This document shows positions 1 to 11,690 of a DNA stretch of 64,000 bases, in pieces. A model generated the notes under the pieces. That model was given only the letters and a program-made list of their open reading frames with translations, searched no databases and had not been told where the DNA came from. The DNA lies in contig JBBCBC010000002.1 of the NCBI GenBank assembly GCA_037126765.1, forward strand, positions 21,173,853 through 21,237,852, written 5' to 3'. Numbering within the stretch: position 1 is the first letter of the stretch; the number at the start of each line of letters is the position of its first letter. This DNA comes from Stenogyne calaminthoides (taxonomy: Eukaryota > Streptophyta > Magnoliopsida > Lamiales > Lamiaceae). A program made the translations under genes and the position numbers.

Positions 1-1080
1 CCTTGGAGAAGTTGCCTATAAATACCAGTGACCTTCACCATTGAAAGGTTATGGGAAATTACAGCAACTCAAGAGCTCATTCGTATTCTTGCAAATTGAA
101 GCACTCGAAAACCCTTGAATTTCCCAAGTGTTTCACATTGGAGAGAGCTCATTCACTAAGCCTAGATTTGATAGATATATCCTAAGCTTAGAGAGATATC
201 CTAACCTTTGCATTTGTGCTTATTGTAAAGGATATCTCACCCTAGTTGGAAACCAACCCAAACCCAAACCCTTTGATAAGGTAGTTTGAGTGTGTGTGAT
301 TTGTTGGTGAGTTAGAGTTGTAAAGAGTGAGTAAGCTGCAGGTTAGTCAGCCAGAAAACTCTAGAGGAGAAGTTAGTAAGCTACTTGTGGTAGTCTGAAA
401 ACTTGTGTGTGTTGAGTTAGTAAGCTGCAGTGAGTCAGCCAGAAAACTCAAGGTAGAAAAGTGAGTAAGCTCCAGTGAGTCAGCCTGAAAGCTTTAGGAA
501 GTGTGTTAAGGAATTTATCTGAAGATCAGAGAGAGTGGACGTAGGAGCTTGAGTCTCTGAACCACTATAATTGTTGTGTTGTTTGCTTTCTGTACTGCAT
601 TTCATCTGTTACATGTTTTTCACTAAAAGCGTATTTTATTGATATTCAGTTGGAAACAATCCACTGAATGTGCATTAACTGATTCACAACCTTAACCACT
701 GTTTTACTAAGGAAGAGATTTTTGGCAAGTTAAAACGAGTATAAACTTAGGTCCAACCATTGCGCACTCTTGATTAGCTAGAACAGATAGTTACCAAACT
801 GAACTAACTCTACTGAGTATTCAGTAAGATAATTATCTGATCCAAGCTTCTCAGGGTCTCTGATAAAACTCAGGATCAGTTGGGCTAATCTGAAGCTTCT
901 GAAAGCTGCTCAGGATCATTGTCTCAGTAGACTTTGACTCAGGGCGATTTGTGCTTCTCAGGGCAAAATTCTCAAGACAACTTGACCCACCTGATCTCAG
1001 TGAAGAAAAAGTTTTAAAAATCACTGAACACGTGTATTCCCCCCATACACGTGTGAGACTCGTTTGCACCGGGGCCAACA
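1..1080 (+). mobile_element. Partial copia-type LTR, 3' part
   Basis: The sequence resembles the LTRs at 6823-10059 and 54510-56093. It shares the block around a conserved CTAAGCTTAGAGAGAT, a stretch of repeated GTGAGTAAGCTGCAG / GTCAGCC motifs at about 320-500, the GAGAGTGGACGTAGGAGCTT block and a closing CCAACA at 1075-1080, which matches the TGTTGG...CCAACA ends of this LTR group. The 5' end lies outside the window. No tRNA-iMet primer-binding site follows, so this is either a solo LTR or a rearranged end. The coding potential seen here is spurious. Confidence 0.6.
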
Positions 1081-1806
1081 ATTGAGAATGTCTGATTTAT
1101 TGTCTAGGGTTCAATTAAGACCGTTAGTTTGACTAATCGCTCGATATATGAGGGCCTATGAGTCACACAACAAATAGTTCCCTTTTACGGATTATAGTTT
1201 GTTGATTAAATGTTAAATTAGATTTAATATTTAATTTATGGAGAATTAATTAATAATAGATTAATTTGGAATTATTTATTATTAATGTTTAATTAAATTA
1301 GATTTAATTAAATAGAATTCCCAATAATAATATTTGGAATATTGTTGTAGGATTTAATATATATGGAATCAAATCCGTTGAGATTTGATATACATGGGAA
1401 TTAAATCCGTAGAAATTTTATATGTGGGAAATAAATCTGAGAGATTTATTTAAATAAAGATTAGGGATTTTATTTCTCAATCAGGTTAGCTTAAGATTTA
1501 AGCTGGGTCTTTCCTATATATACAAGCTCTTGGGAATTCACAAATAACGTTAATTCATATTTCTCCATAAAATCTGGAATATGAATTTTCCTAGCAAATT
1601 CAGTCTCAGATTCAAAGCTGGCAAATCTGTGCAAGTCCGTGAACGGGGATTACGTGGATACAATAGTAGAGAAATATGCGTACGATTTACTGTAAGATTT
1701 CTCTTTATGTTTATACGTATTTAATTATGCGATTACGTGTTCGTTGTTGGTGAACTGTTTATTTCCACTACGCATGTATTACGTGTTTACGTGCCTCTAA
1801 ATTCCA
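1081..1806 (+). mobile_element. Copia-A-type LTR segment in inverted orientation
   Basis: This block is homologous to the reverse complement of about 26117-26790, which is part of the minus-strand LTR at 26117-27669. Shared landmarks are GAGAATGTCTGATTTATTG, the AT-rich stretch around TTTAATTAAATTAGATTTAA, and TTGTTGGTGAACT near the end. It ends in CCAACA at 1801-1806, as an LTR 3' terminus would. It directly abuts minus-strand U3 sequence (1807-2275), and about 425 bp that lie between these parts in the right-hand copy (about 26770-27195) are missing. That points to an internal inversion with deletion, or to a second LTR fragment joined here. Confidence 0.6.
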
Positions 1807-2275
1807 ACAAAAGGAGTATCGCATCGCTCCCACTAACCGAGATGCCCGTAGACACATATAGTGGAACTACATCACGATTTCTCGGATGGGTATACCAATG
1901 CCCTCTAAGGTATTTGTGCATCCATCATGAGATACCTGGTATCTCGTACTAAGTGAGATCTTACTACACTCTCAAAGAGTATGATGCAGATCGCACACCA
2001 ATCTCCATTGTATCATCAATATCCCATTCTTGATGATCCTCGATTGGGGTCATTTGAGAATCATGCTTAGGTCATCTGAGTTCTCACACACTCAATGACA
2101 ATAGTGACTTAAGGGAACACATATAAGAACAAATGCAAACAATCAAACATAATATTCTAATAAGTTCAAAGCCATAAATATAATATTAAATAAACAATAA
2201 CATTAAATCATTACTGAATATCATCTGAGCATTATGTCCTTACAATGGATTGTCTCTAGGACACTAACACTAACA
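1807..2275 (-). mobile_element. 3' LTR (U3 part) of minus-strand element Copia-A
   Basis: On the minus strand the LTR begins TGTTAGTGTTAGTGTCCTAG at 2275, just downstream of a purine-rich tract, as expected for a 3' LTR. The segment matches the start of the LTR at 26117-27669 almost base for base until about 1807, where homology stops at AAAGGAGTATCGC and the inverted block begins. Confidence 0.75.
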
Positions 2276-2286
2276 ATCTCCCACTT
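2276..2286 (-). other. Polypurine tract of Copia-A
   Basis: Reading AAGTGGGAGAT on the minus strand immediately before the LTR TGTTAG, this is where plus-strand DNA synthesis of the element would be primed. Confidence 0.7.
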
Positions 2287-2448
2287 GAACTAGAGACAAT
2301 CACCTACATGTCTAAACCCTAGACCATCAAAATGTCTAGTGTGTACATGAACACTCAAAACCTTGGTGAAAGGGTCAGCCAGGTTATCCTATGTGGGGAC
2401 ACGTTCTTACTCTATCTCTCCTCTAGTGATTATCTCTCTTATCAAGTG

Positions 2449-2943
2449 TTAACTCCTCGGTACATGCTTGTTTCTGTTATTGGATCTCGGTTCCTTAGCT
2501 TGCGCAACCGCACCAGTATTGTCACAATATAACTTTATTGGACTACTGGCACTTGGAACTACCCCTAGTTCACTTAAGAACTGTTTTATCCAGACAACTT
2601 CCTTGGCAGCTTCTGCCGCAGCAATGTACTCAGCTTCGGTTGTTGAATCCGCGGTAGTATCTTGTTTGGAACTATTCAAATTAACCGCCCCACCATTGAG
2701 AGTGAACACATAGCCTGACTGAGATTTGTAATCACAGTCAGATTGGAAACTTGCATCAGCATAGCCAGTGGAAACCAGCTCTGACTGTCCTCCATAGACC
2801 AGAAAGCAATCTTTGGTACGTCTAAGGTACTTAAGAATGTTCTTGATATCAATCCAGTGAGGTTCACCCGTATTCTGTTGGTATCTACCAGTGGTGCTAA
2901 CACCGAAGACCACATCTGGCCTAGTGCAGGTCATGGCGTACAT
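2449..2943 (-). pseudogene. Copia-A pol: RT thumb and RNase H
   Basis: This open frame of 164 codons encodes the end of the reverse transcriptase (the TRPDVVFGVS block) and a Ty1/copia RNase H domain. The acidic catalytic residues are visible in GYADAS, TTEAEY and YCDNTG. It is separated from the upstream RT frame by a stop and frame change at about 2945, so the polyprotein is broken. The C-terminal tail normally seen after the SKHI-type motif is replaced by KHVPRS and a stop, so the last RNase H portion is altered. The element is probably not autonomous now. Confidence 0.85.
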
Positions 2944-2949
2944 GATGGA

Positions 2950-3534
2950 TCAAATTACATATGCATATGGTATATCCTTCATGCGCTGGATGTCAGCGTC
3001 TGTAGAAGGACAATCCTTCTTAGACAGCTTTATTCCATGACATGCCGGCATAAAACCTCTCTTAGAGTTCTCCATCGCGAATTGCTTCAACACCTTGTCT
3101 ACATAGGTGGACTGTGACAGCCCCAACATCTTCTTGGATCTATCCCAGTGGATCTTGATCCCTAAGATGTAGCAGGCCTCACCAAGATCCTTCATCATGA
3201 AGGTCTTTGACAACCATTCTTTCACTGACTGCATGAATGGGATATTGTTTCCCATAATCATTATGTCATCGACATACACGACTATGAAGACAATATTCTT
3301 CCCATTGCATTTCCGATAGACGCACGGATCTTCCGAATTTCTGATGAAGTAAAATGATTTGACAGCTTCATCAAAATGGATATTCCAACTCCTAGAAGCT
3401 TGCTTCAATCCATAAATGGATCGTTTAAGCTTGCACACAAGATTAGACTTTGGCTTCGATATAAAACCTTCCGGTTGAGTCATAAACACTTTCTTGTCAA
3501 TGTTGCCATTGAGGAAAGCTGTTTTGACATCCAT
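2950..3534 (-). pseudogene. Copia-A pol: reverse transcriptase core
   Basis: A 194-codon frame carries the central RT of a Ty1/copia retrotransposon. It starts in the conserved MDVKTAFLNG motif, continues through KLKRSIYGLKQASRSW, and has the catalytic YVDD box in VVYVDDIMIMG and the DLGEACYILGIKI motif. A stop separates it from the integrase/RT-N frame on its right (3538) although the protein sequence reads straight across (LDYEI then MDVKTAF), so this is a simple nonsense interruption. It belongs to the same element as the neighbouring minus-strand frames. Confidence 0.9.
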
Positions 3535-3537
3535 CTG

Positions 3538-4722
3538 TCAAATCTCATAATCGAGATGTGCTGCTACCGCAAGTAAAATTCGAATGGACTTGATCTTAGC
3601 AACTGGTGAGAAAGTCCTTTCGCGTAGACTATAACCTTTCGCCACCAACCTAGCCTTGTAGGTTTGTACCTTGCCATTTGCATCGGTTTTACGCTTGTAG
3701 ACCCATTTGCAACTTATGAGTTTGACCCCTTTTGGCAACTCAACCAAGTCCAATACTTGATTGGTGTACATCGAGTCCATCTCGGATTTCATGGCTTCAT
3801 GCCACTTCTTCGAGTCAACATCTAATGTTGCTTCAATGTAAGTTTTAGGTTTGTCTTTATCCGGGATCTCCACGTCATCATGTTCCTCCACGAGGAAACC
3901 ATAATATCTGGTGATCGGATTACAAACTCTAGTGGACTTACAGAGTTGTGGTTGTTCAGGCTGCACATTCTGATCATAAAAATTTTGTGGTACAGCGATT
4001 TCATCATCGACCGGGGAGGCCTCAAAAGCGACACTTCTGGATGCTCCTTGAGCACTTCCGAATGCCTCTTGAGCAGGAGTTTGAACTATGTTGTTCTCAT
4101 TCAGCCTACTTGGAGTTCGTTGCTCGGGCAATGCAACTTCAATTACTCTCCCACTGGCTGAAAGATGATCACTTAGTGATAAACTTCCACCATGTGAGCT
4201 GCTGAATGCTCCCACTGATTCTTTGTCATGTTGCTTTGACAAGACACCAGTCTCCTTGTTAATTTGTGGTTCTTGAATTTCTTCAAGTTCCATCTTCTTA
4301 CGGCCTTGTTCCTTAAAGACATAGTCTTCCTCGAGGAATTTGGTCTGCCTAGAAACAATCACTAATTGTTTCTCAGGTAGATAGAAGTAATATCCTTTAG
4401 TTTCCTTAGGATATCCCACAAAATAAACTTTTTCACCCTTGGATTCCAACTTGTCGGTAAGCATCTTTTTCACAATCACGGTGCAACCCCATGTTCTGAT
4501 ATGTGTAAAAGTTGGCTTCTTGCCACACCATAATTCATATGGCGTATGCTCAACCGATTTGGATGGAATCCTATTCGGAATATATATTGAGGTTTGTAAT
4601 GCATATCCCCATAAGAATGTCGAAAGAGAGGAAAAACTCATCATGGACCTTACCATGTCTAATAATATTCGGTTTCTCCTCTCGGACACTCCGTTCATTT
4701 GCGGTGTTCGGGAGGAGTCCAT
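3538..4722 (-). pseudogene. Copia-A pol: integrase C-terminus and RT N-terminus
   Basis: This 394-codon frame starts at the integrase catalytic glutamate region (MNGVSERRNR), runs through the copia integrase C-terminal motif (the WGC...KLESKGEKVYFVGYP block), then a low-complexity linker of about 130 residues, and enters reverse transcriptase (KWHEAMKSEMDSM and WVYKRKTDANGKV). It overlaps the preceding integrase frame by 28 bases in another frame, so one frameshift near 4710 separates the two halves of the integrase. Length and domain order are normal for Ty1/copia pol. Confidence 0.9.
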
Positions 4723-5351
4723 TGTGATTGGATTCCATGTAACTTTAAGTAATCCATGAACTCATGGCTAAGGTATTCACCTCCTCGATCTGATCGAAGA
4801 GTCTTGATACTCTTACCAAGTTGCTTTTCTACTTCAGCTTTGAACTCCTTGAATTTCTCAAAAGATTCGGATTTGTGCTTCATGAGATACACATATCCAT
4901 ATCTTGAGAAATCGTCAGTAAAAGTGATGAAGTAGGCAAAGTGACCCCTAGCTAAAGTGGGCAATGGTCCACACACAACACTGTGGATCAATTCTAGAAC
5001 TTCTTTGACACGTACCCCTTTCCTAGAGAAGGGTTTGTTGGTCAACTTGCCCTTGAGGCAGGATTCACAATTTTCATAAGACTCAAAGTCGAATGGGGTT
5101 AAGTAGTATAACTTTCTTAATCTTGCAATCCTATTCTCATTTGCATGACCAAGCCTACAATGCCACAAGTAAGTTGGGTTTTCATGATTACTAAGTTTGA
5201 GTCGTTTGTTTTGTATATTAAGAATACTATGTCCACAGTGCAACAAGTATAAACAATTCGATAAAGGAGCATTTCCATAAACATCACCATTAAGCGAAAA
5301 ATAACAATTATTGTTTGCAAAATGGAAGGAAAACCCTTCAATGTCTAACAT
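4695..5351 (-). pseudogene. Copia-A pol: GAG-pre-integrase and integrase core
   Basis: The frame (218 codons) holds the HHCC zinc-binding segment (LWHCRLGHANENRI then CESCLKGK) and the integrase core. The second catalytic aspartate lies in RSDRGGEY, and the glutamate lies in the next frame (3538-4722). The motif that normally supplies the first aspartate, usually HTDVCGP, reads HSVVCGP here, so that residue is Val. With the downstream frameshift this predicts a dead integrase. The protease would lie between 5352 and 5667; I find no open protease frame there, only broken sequence. Confidence 0.85.
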
Positions 5352-5667
5352 AGGAATAGAAATAATGTTGTGAGTAATAGAAGGAATGAAATAACAATTA
5401 TTCAGTTCAAGTCTAAAACCAGAGGGTAAATCTAAAACGTAAACGCCAACACGTTAAGCAGCAACTCTTGCTCCATTTCCAACGCGTAGGGAGACTTCAC
5501 CCGGCCTAACTGCCCTGCTATCCTTGAGACCTTGCACATTTGTACGAATGTGTGAGCCACAACCGTATCTAATACCTAGCAGTTAGTATCATTTGTGGAC
5601 ATGTTTATCTCAATAACAAACATACATGTTCCAGTGGCTGAGACACCTTGTGTCTTATTTTCAGCTG

Positions 5668-6546
5668 CTAGAAACTTGCAGTCCTTCTTACAAGCCCCTT
5701 CTGCTTGCAGTGGAGGCATACATCCTTGTCCACCCTCTCCTTCTTTTGAATTCCACCTTTGGACTTAAGGAAGCTTGGCTTGGAGTCTTTCTTTTCCTTG
5801 CCCCTTCGCATCTTCTTTCCTTTCGGAGCAGAAGAAATAGAGGCACTCAACATGAACACGGGCTTTTCCTTAGCAGTGGAAGACTCAAAGGTCTTTAGCA
5901 TGTTATGTAGCTCGGGCATAGTCGATTCCGTCTTATTCATATTAAAGTTTACTATGAAACTCGAATATGAAATGGGAAGTGACTGAAGAATGGCATAAAC
6001 AACAACATTGGTCTTGAGCTCAATGCCCAGACGACCAAGTTTCTCGATTAGTCCATTCATCTTTAAAACATGAGGAGAAACCTTCACTCCCTCAGAGAAT
6101 CGGAATCTAAACAAATCTCTCATCACTTCATAAATCTCGGAACGAGATTCAGAATCAAAGAGATCCTTCAGATGCTTTATCATCTCGAAGGGAAGCATCT
6201 TCTCATATTGCCTTTGTAGTTCGGGAGTCATCCCAAGTAGCATGACACACTGAGCCTGGGAAGTATCCTCTTGATGCTTCTTCTGAGCTGTGGCGTCAAT
6301 CGCCTCAGCCTCTTCAGTACCAGCCTCCGGGGTAATAGGGATTGGCTTGTCCAACACGTACTCAATCTTTTCTTGCCTGAGCACCAAACGAACATTTCGG
6401 TGCCAGTCGAGAAAGTTTGGCCCAACCAATTTGTTCGTTTCCAAAATGCTTCTCAATGACAAGTTATTCATTTCAACAATCCTAGAGAAATAAAATAAAA
6501 CGGGAATTAAAACACATAATTCATATGATCGATAGTCAACAATCAA
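5668..6546 (-). pseudogene. Copia-A gag polyprotein (UBN2 type)
   Basis: A 292-codon frame whose probable true start is the Met of MNNLSLRSIL (residue 26, about 6471), with the residues before it being read-through of 5' leader. The LVGPNFLDWHRNVRLVLRQ block and the following helical region match the gag domain of Ty1/copia elements. The C-terminus starts a CCHC zinc knuckle (CLHCKQKG) but loses frame before the His and last Cys; the remaining knuckle is recognisable in the next frame, so there is a one-base indel near 5700. Gag packages element RNA in virus-like particles. Confidence 0.85.
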
Positions 6547-6822
6547 AATAAACGTGGCCTTTCTTTAGTGTTTATTTTATCTCCATTATTTTCACATACT
6601 CAACGACCTCATAGGAAGAGTACGAATTTATATCAAATATAAATTGTAATGGACTAGGATCCACATTCCTACTATCATGATCCCTGCTTTGGCTGAATAT
6701 CACAATAGCATAACTGGTAGGTCTCCAAACCAATTGCAAAACTGCAACTCCTAGTTGATTGAACCTAGTTCAATCGGATGTCCCCTAACTTTCGTTTCCC
6801 TGCTTTGGCTGGTGAAATAAAG
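6547..6822 (-). other. Copia-A 5' leader, truncated by insertion
   Basis: This stretch between the gag start and the LTR inserted at 6823 has no coding capacity. It contains a repeated CCCTGCTTTGGCTG motif (about 6680 and 6800). It reads as the untranslated leader of Copia-A; its primer-binding site is not adjacent because another element interrupts here. The sequence may resume after 11690. Confidence 0.5.
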
Positions 6823-7972
6823 TGTTGGGATATTTTAGTTTTGATGAATTATGCCAAAACATTATCAACTTGTGTTTTTGAAGCTAATCTACAGATAACA
6901 AGTTGAGGGGGAACAAGAGAACAAATTGAGGGGAACTCACGAAATCGGCGTAGATGATCGAGAAAGGTCGAAATTGAGCGAGACCGATCGAGATCGACGA
7001 TGAGTTAGATGAGTTTCGAAAGATCGATGAATCAGGCAAAATCGGAAGTGAAGAAAAGTTACGGTGATCGAAGATCGGAATTTGCACTGATCGGATGATA
7101 AGAAGAATAGTCGAGCCGATATGGTGATCAGAAGAAACAAAATTTGATCAAAAAAAACCGACCGAAGATCGAAGAGAAGGTTGCATATCGAAGAGGAATG
7201 AAGATGAGACTAATCGAGATCGGATATGAAGATGAGCGGATGATCAAGATCGACGTGATTGAGATCGGATGTCTAAACCGATATCTTAAAAACTAATGTC
7301 TTGACTTTGATCTTTATTGATCGGATCGATCACCGAGTTGATCGATCGCAAAGAAGAAATCGATAGCATGAGTCAAAATGACTGAAGGTCGGGAAGACCA
7401 GAGAATTCAAGTCGGCTGAGTGTCGATGTCAAGATCGACGACAAGGTCCTGAAAGGAAGTCTCTTCGAATCAAGTATCTCGAGGCTCGGATAAACCCGAG
7501 GCTCAGATGAGAAATCTGAGACTCAGATAAATAAGACTTCGAGATAGAATCAAGACTTCGGTATGTCTCTGAAGACACTGAGACTCAAAGAGAATCCTGA
7601 ATGATTCCAAGGCGAGGAATCTGAGGAATATAGCCGTTAGGACCAATGAGAGGAAGACAACCAGCCTAAAGAAGCTGTTGTACTTACAAGAATAATATGG
7701 ATTTGAATGTGATTCTCTCCAACGGTAACATTCAAATCCACACTATAAATACAAGGTCTTTCATCATTCTAATGTGTGGATGCGTGGAGATTATAGCATG
7801 AGATGCTACAGAGCCAAAGAGAGTTATACCCAAAGCATTCCCACCCTAGAACACAAGTCTGTAGATATACACGCATATATTCAAGAGTGTTCTAGAACCC
7901 AATCTAAGCAACCCACGATGTATCCTAAGCTTAGAGAGATTTTCCCAACCTTAGCATTGAGGTTAAACAAAT

Positions 7973-9317
7973 TGTTGGGATATTTTAGTTTTGATGAATT
8001 ATGCCAAAACATTATCAACTTGTGTTATTGAAGCTAATTTACAGATAACAAGTTGAGGGGGAACGAGAGAACAAATTGAGGGGGAACTCATGAAGTCGAC
8101 GAAGATGATTGAGACAGGCCGATCAAGATCGGATGAGAAGGATGAGTTCGATCCAGATCTGATCTGCGGATCGATCCGGATGATCGATCGATTAACAATC
8201 GTAAATTCGGATGAGCGGTGATTTTTTCGGTGAAATCAGCGATGAACGGTGATTTCAAAGAATCGATGAACAAGCGATTTTCAATAATGAAATCACCGAT
8301 GAACAATGATTTCAAAGATCGATGAACAATTGATTTCAGCTCACCGAGAAATCATCGGCGATCAAAGTATCGGAATCAATAACGAACAAAGAATCCGACG
8401 AAATTTGATCGGATCCGTTAGACACACAAAAAGCATGATCAATAAGAAGACAACACACATATTGATGTGACATAAAGCCGCAAAGGAAAAGTGCAATAGA
8501 CAAAGAAAAATTTGGAAGACCATTAGTATGGATTTGAATATTACTCTCAGCGGTAATATTTAAATCCACACTATAAATACATTGCACTATCTTCAAAAAG
8601 AAGATAATGGAGAATGCAAAGTGAAGATTAAAAGCCAAATATTCAAGCAACTCCATTCAAGAACACAGGGCATTAAATATCCAAATTTAACCAAGAGTGT
8701 TCTAATCTAGATCTAAGCACAAATGCCATATCTAAGCTTAGAGAGATTTTCCCAACCTTAGCATTGAGGCTAAACCATTGTAAGGAAAATCTCACCATAG
8801 TTGAAACCAACCGAGAAACCCCAAACCCTTGTGAAGGTAGTTGGAGTGTGTTTGTTGGTGAGAAGTATTGTAAAGAGTTAGTAAACTACGCGGAGTAGTC
8901 AGAAAACTCTAGAGGAGAAGTTAGTAAGCTACAGGGGTAGTCTGAAAGCTTGTTTGTGATTGAGTAAGTAAACTACGGAGGTAGGTAGAGAAAAACTCAA
9001 GGTCGGGTTGAGTAAGTAAACTACGTGGAGTAGTCGTAAAACTCGGCCGAAGTTGAGGGAGGTAGTCGAGCTCGAGAAGTTGATAAGGAATTTCCTAGAG
9101 AGGAGAGTGGATGTAGGATGGTTGTTTTATATATTCTTTGTGTTGTTTACTGCTTTATGTTTATACTTGTCATATGCATCTAGTTATAAGCAAAACACAA
9201 CACATGAGTTAAAAGAGAAAAATTGGAAACACTCTGCCCTCACCCCTGTTTTATATGCATCGAACATAATGTTTTCGCTTCCGCACGCGCAAAATGGGTT
9301 TTCAACCGGGACCATCA
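7973..9317 (+). mobile_element. Solo LTR nested in the 5' LTR of B1
   Basis: It starts TGTTGGGATATTTTAG and ends GGGACCATCA. It is flanked by perfect 5-bp duplications CAAAT (7968-7972 and 9318-9322), and the host LTR resumes immediately after with GTAAGGGAAAATCTC. A single LTR with an intact target duplication means unequal recombination removed an element interior and one LTR. Confidence 0.85.
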
Positions 9318-9546
9318 CAAATGTAAGGGAAAATCTCAACCTAGTTGGAAACCAAACAAACCTTACCCAAATCAGTCGGTTAAGTTTGTAGGTGAGTGTG
9401 AACTCGGTAAACATCTAGCAATCCCGAAAGGGAGGGTAGGCAATCCCGAGTGAGGGTGATAAGTCCCGTTGGAGTGTGAACTCGGTAAACATTTGTAGGC
9501 AATCCCGTGGAGGGTGATAAGTCCCGAGGTGAACCCGAGAGGGTGA

Positions 9547-10059
9547 TAAGTCCAGTTGGAAGGAATTTCCTAGAAAGGGGAGAGTGGATGTAGGAGCTTG
9601 AGTCTCCGAACCACTATACTTTGTTGTGTTCTTTATTGCTTTATGTTCTTATATTGTCATATGCATTCGATTATAAGCAAAACACAACACATGAGCTTAA
9701 AAGTGAAAAATCTGTAATCACCATTCCTTCACCCCTGTTTTTATATGCATAGCACGAAATGTTTGCTTCCGCACGCGCAAATTGGGTTTTCAAATCGGGA
9801 CCATCAATTATAAGTCCAGTTGGAAGGAATTTCCCTAGGAACAGGGAGAGTGGATGTAGGAGCTTGAGTCTCCGAACCACTATACTATGTTGTGTTCTTT
9901 ATTGCTTTATGTTCTTATATTGTCATATGCATTCGGTTATAAGCAAAACACAACACATGAGCTTAAAAGTGAAAAATCTGTAATCACCATTCCTTCACCC
10001 CTGTTTTTATATGCATTTCATGTTTATTCCCCAAAATGGGTTTTCCACCGGTCCTTTCA
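9547..10059 (+). repeat. 264-bp tandem duplication of the LTR end
   Basis: The block beginning TAAGTCCAGTTGGAAGGAAT at 9547 is repeated from 9811. The first copy closes with a terminus-like GGGACCATCA and the second with GGTCCTTTCA, followed by the primer-binding site. So the 3' end of this LTR is present twice in a row. Confidence 0.75.
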
Positions 10060-10073
10060 ATTGGTATCAAAGC
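10060..10073 (+). other. Primer-binding site of B1
   Basis: ATTGGTATCAAAGC directly follows the 5' LTR. It matches the plant initiator-Met tRNA 3' end (TGGTATCAGAGC) with one change, the usual primer for Ty1/copia elements. Confidence 0.8.
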
Positions 10074-10183
10074 AGGTGTTCAAACGATTCACTGATTTCA
10101 AAGTAACCACCTGAACTGATCTTTTAAAAGAAAACCCGTTTCTTTAAAAATGCATATATTCTAATGTTTTGGCTTCATTATCA

Positions 10184-10196
10184 AAAAGGGTGAAAT
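10184..10196 (+). other. Polypurine tract of B1
   Basis: AAAAAGGGTGAAAT sits immediately upstream of the 3' LTR TGTTGGG, the normal position for the plus-strand primer. Confidence 0.75.
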
Positions 10197-11690
10197 TGTT
10201 GGGATATTTTAGTTTTGATGAATTATGCCAAAACATTATCAACTTGTGTTTTTGAAGCTAATCTACAGATAACAAGTTGAGGGGGAACAAGAGAACAAAT
10301 TGAGGAAAAGAAGAAATCGTTCGTAGATGATTGAGATCGACGAAAGATTTAGACCGACGAGATCGATGAGTTAGATGGTTCCGACAGGCAAAATCGAAGA
10401 GAAGGCTGACCGATCGAGAAGATCGATGACCGTAATGCAATGCGATGATAAGAAGAATAGTCTAGCGATATGGGATCGAAGAGCGCCAAGGAAGAAAACT
10501 AAGATCAAGAGAAGGTTTTAAGAGGAAAGGAGCTCGAGAAATATCGATGATCAAGATCGACGTGATTGAGAAAAGCTCGAATGACCGACTGATGCTATCG
10601 GGAGATATTGATCTCGAAGAATATTGATCAGATCGATGAGCCGACGATCAGCAAAAGAAGAAATCGAGATATTTCGAAAATAAAAAGTGACTCGAAGGTC
10701 GGGATGTCACGATTCAGAGAATCGAACTCGGTCGGCTGAAAGTGTCAAGATGCCGACGATAAGGTTCGGCCAAGAGAACATCAAGTATCCCGAGGCTCGA
10801 GATCAGATGAGAAAGAGACTCGGATAAACCCAAGACTCAGATAGAATGATTCGAGAAGAGAATCTGAATGATTCCAAGGCGAGGAATTTGAGGAATATAG
10901 CCGTTAGAATCGGTGGCGTGGACTAATGAGAGGAAGACAACCAAATTTAAAGAAGTCGGCGTACTTACAAGAATAGTATGGATTTGAATGTGATTCTCTC
11001 CAACGGTAATATTCAAATCCACACTATAAATACAAGGTCTTTCATCATTCTAATGTGTGGATGCGTGGAGATTATAAGCACGAGATGACAGAGCCAAAGA
11101 GAGTTATACCCAAAGCATTCCCACCCTAGAACACAAGTGCAGATATACGCATATATTCAAGAGTGTTCTAGAACCCAATCTAAGCAACCCACGATGTATC
11201 CTAAGCTTAGAGAGATTTTCCCAACCTTAGCATTGAGGCTAAACAAATGTAAGGGAAAATCTCAACCTAGTTGAAACCAAACAAACCTTACCCGTCGGTC
11301 GGTTAATAGGTGAGTGTGAAATAAACATCTAGCAATCCCGAAAGGGGGTAAGTGAGGGTGATAAGTCTCATTGGAGTGTGAACTCCTGTTAAACATCCTA
11401 AGCAATCCCGTGGAGGGTGATAAGAACCCGAGAGGGTGATAAGTCCAGTTGGAAGGAATTTCCCTAGGAGCAGGGGAGAGTGGATGTAGGAGCTTGAAAA
11501 ACCACTATACTTTTGTTGTGTTCTTTATTGCTTTATGTTCTTATATTGTCAAATGCATTCGATTATAAGCAAAACACAACACATGAGCTTAAAAGTGAAA
11601 AATCTGTAATCACCATTCCTTCACCCCTGTTTTTATTTGCATTTCATGTTTATTCCCCAAAATGGGTTTTCCACCGGGCCTTTCACAAAG

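Larger units (their letters stand above)
6823..11685 (+). mobile_element. Miniature-interior LTR element (B1)
   Basis: The 5' LTR (6823-10059) and 3' LTR (10197-11685) both start TGTTGGGATATTTTAG and end in CCTTTCA. Between them are only 137 bp: a primer-binding site, a short spacer and a polypurine tract. No gag or pol exists, so it must have moved with proteins from another element. The 5' LTR is long because it contains a nested solo LTR (7973-9317 plus target duplication) and a 264-bp internal tandem duplication. Flanks read TAAAG (6818-6822) and CAAAG (11686-11690), a probable 5-bp target duplication with one change. It is inserted in the leader of Copia-A. Confidence 0.8.

Noticed and set aside
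2468..4759. Plus-strand open frames of 60-106 codons opposite the Copia-A genes
   Set aside because: They lie antisense to clear gag-pol frames and have no domain of their own; they are shadows of the coding strand.
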